Shown here piece by piece: positions 5,957 to 6,693 of a stretch of 6,693 nucleotides of DNA (within the stretch, counting starts at the first letter, position 1; every line of letters begins with the position of its first letter). Source of the DNA: Fimbriimonadia bacterium (GTDB taxonomy: Bacteria; Armatimonadota; Fimbriimonadia; Fimbriimonadales; Fimbriimonadaceae). The DNA is taken from contig JALGXY010000439.1 of the NCBI GenBank assembly GCA_029824495.1, forward strand, positions 1-6,693, in the 5' to 3' direction. The notes below the pieces were generated by a model. That model was given only the letters and a program-made list of their open reading frames with translations, had not been told where the DNA came from and did no database searches. Made by a program: the position numbers and the translations under genes.

Positions 5957-6434
5957 CGACAAACTTCACTACGTGACTGAGTCGAAAACGGCGCTGCCCG
6001 CCCTGGGTCCTGAAATGCTCAAGCCAGCCACGGTTGGTATAGCGGCGAACTGTCGCGGGGCAGACACCAAGGAGTCTGCTGACATCTTCGAGACTCAAGA
6101 CCGGATCGACCAGCCGCCTGATGAATTCGCTTCGCGGCTCTTTGAAATCTTTGGTGTAGTAGTTCGACGTCACATCGTCGCCAAAGAACTGGCAGAGAAA
6201 CTCAAGGTTTTTTGGCAGGCTTTTCAGCAGATCTGCCAACTCTGGATCCACTTCGGCGCGGCGCGGCTTGCTGGAGACCCGTCGCGGCCTAGGTGCGCTA
6301 AGCGCTGTCTTGCGGAATCGTAATCTGCTGTCCGATTCCTCAGCCTCTATCTCCGCTTTTTTGGCCTGGCCTTCCTGATCTAGAAAAGCACTTTCAATAT
6401 AGGCAAGCGGATCGAACTCCTTTGTTTTCGCCAT
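5925..6434 (-). CDS. small helix-turn-helix (MerR/excisionase-like) DNA-binding protein
   Basis: The 169-residue cytoplasmic protein has a basic, low-complexity N-terminal third (about 20-60, rich in E/K then P/R), a middle region (about 64-110, DLLKSLPKNLEFLCQFFGDD) that I do not recognise, and a C-terminal winged-helix module (about 112-163). In that module LSLEDVSRLLGVCPATVRRY is the helix-turn-helix and GGQRRFRLSHVVKFV is the wing, as in MerR-type and HTH_17/excisionase-type domains. There is no effector-binding domain of a classical MerR regulator and no metal-binding cysteine cluster. The start ATG at 6432-6434 is 23 bases after the queA stop, with an in-frame TAA shortly upstream and no clear ribosome binding site. 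The 3' end overlaps the glycosyltransferase start by 32 bases. It may regulate its own operon, but no operator can be pointed to. Confidence 0.8.
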   Translation of the reverse strand: MAKTKEFDPLAYIESAFLDQEGQAKKAEIEAEESDSRLRFRKTALSAPRPRRVSSKPRRAEVDPELADLLKSLPKNLEFLCQFFGDDVTSNYYTKDFKEPRSEFIRRLVDPVLSLEDVSRLLGVCPATVRRYTNRGWLEHFRTQGGQRRFRLSHVVKFVDEHGRHPEQG

Positions 6435-6457
6435 ACCAAGTGGAGAGTCATCTTACA

Positions 6458-6693
6458 TCATTTGTCGAGCGAATGGGAGAGCAGAAGCATCGAATCGCCA
6501 AAGGACAGCATCCTAAACCTGCACTCAACCGACTTTCGGTATGCCGAGAGGATCAGCTCCTTGCCCGCCAGAGCCGAGATCATCAGCATCATGGTCGTTC
6601 GCGGCATGTGAAAATTGGTGAACATCCCGTCAACAGTCTGGAATTGATAGCCCGGCTTGATGAAGATCTTGGTTGTCTTCTCGCCAGATTCAA
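6458..6693 (-). CDS. queA: S-adenosylmethionine:tRNA ribosyltransferase-isomerase, C-terminal part (gene continues beyond the window)
   Basis: Reading the minus strand from the window end gives 77 codons, then a TGA at 6458-6460. The product ends with the conserved C-terminal core of QueA: FIKPGYQFQTVDGMFTNFH, MPRTTMMLMISALAG, SAYRKSV and RFRMLSFGDSMLLL. These match the family consensus for PGY-x-F, the NFH-[LM]-P-[KR]-[ST]T segment and FxxFGDAM. QueA transfers and isomerises the ribosyl part of SAM onto preQ1 in tRNA anticodons to form epoxyqueuosine, the penultimate step of queuosine synthesis, in the cytoplasm. Family members run to about 340-360 residues, so roughly three quarters of the gene lies outside. 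It is the first visible gene of the minus-strand set; the helix-turn-helix gene follows 23 bases later. Confidence 0.93.
   Translation of the reverse strand, partial: ESGEKTTKIFIKPGYQFQTVDGMFTNFHMPRTTMMLMISALAGKELILSAYRKSVECRFRMLSFGDSMLLLSHSLDK

Noticed and set aside
5159..5980. Open frame of 273 codons on the plus strand opposite the glycosyltransferase
   Set aside because: It is a shadow of the GT4 gene, whose motifs are all present on the minus strand; the translated product has no motif.
6435..6475. Possible promoter in front of the helix-turn-helix gene
   Set aside because: The 23-base gap to queA is too small for a full promoter without using queA coding sequence, and no convincing -35/-10 pair is present.

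Overview
The window is a gene-dense stretch of bacterial chromosome, moderately G+C-rich by eye, with almost no intergenic DNA; the longest gap between genes is 45 bases. I see no tRNA, rRNA, CRISPR array, insertion sequence or phage gene. The taxon cannot be fixed from the sequence alone. The E2 subtype, with paired lipoyl domains of the ETDKAVMDVESP type and a PPSVATIFLGE segment, recalls E2 proteins of Armatimonadota, Planctomycetota and similar phyla. That is an impression, not a search result.

Plus strand, 1-3914: a 5'-truncated gene of uncertain family (1-398) is followed by a compact set of four genes. These are a two-lipoyl-domain 2-oxoacid dehydrogenase acyltransferase (E2), a class I glutamine amidotransferase of the gamma-glutamyl-GABA hydrolase type, a free-standing biotin carboxyl carrier protein and an HMG-CoA lyase. 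The last three each start on the stop codon of the preceding gene (ATGA overlaps), so they are almost certainly one translationally coupled operon. HMG-CoA lyase, a biotin carrier and a 2-oxoacid dehydrogenase E2 together match leucine (branched-chain amino acid) catabolism: oxidative decarboxylation of the keto acid, biotin-dependent carboxylation of 3-methylcrotonyl-CoA, then cleavage of HMG-CoA to acetyl-CoA and acetoacetate. The amidotransferase is the unexpected member.

Minus strand, 6693-3817: the order of transcription is queA (3' end only; tRNA queuosine synthesis), a small helix-turn-helix protein, a GT4 glycosyltransferase resembling diacylglycerol glucosyltransferases, and a nine-segment membrane protein. 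Successive genes are 23 bases apart or overlap by 23-32 bases, so this also looks like one transcription unit. It converges on the first operon and overlaps the end of the HMG-CoA lyase gene by 98 bases.

The most interesting object is the membrane protein at 3817-4770. It carries the three marks of presenilin/signal-peptide-peptidase aspartyl proteases in the right order and at plausible spacing: an FD in one membrane helix, a GPAD in the next, and an LPAL segment further on. The matches to canonical YD, GxGD and PAL are imperfect and the topology is shifted, with an extra predicted helix after PAL. It may be a divergent bacterial member of the GxGD intramembrane protease superfamily encoded next to a membrane-lipid glycosyltransferase.
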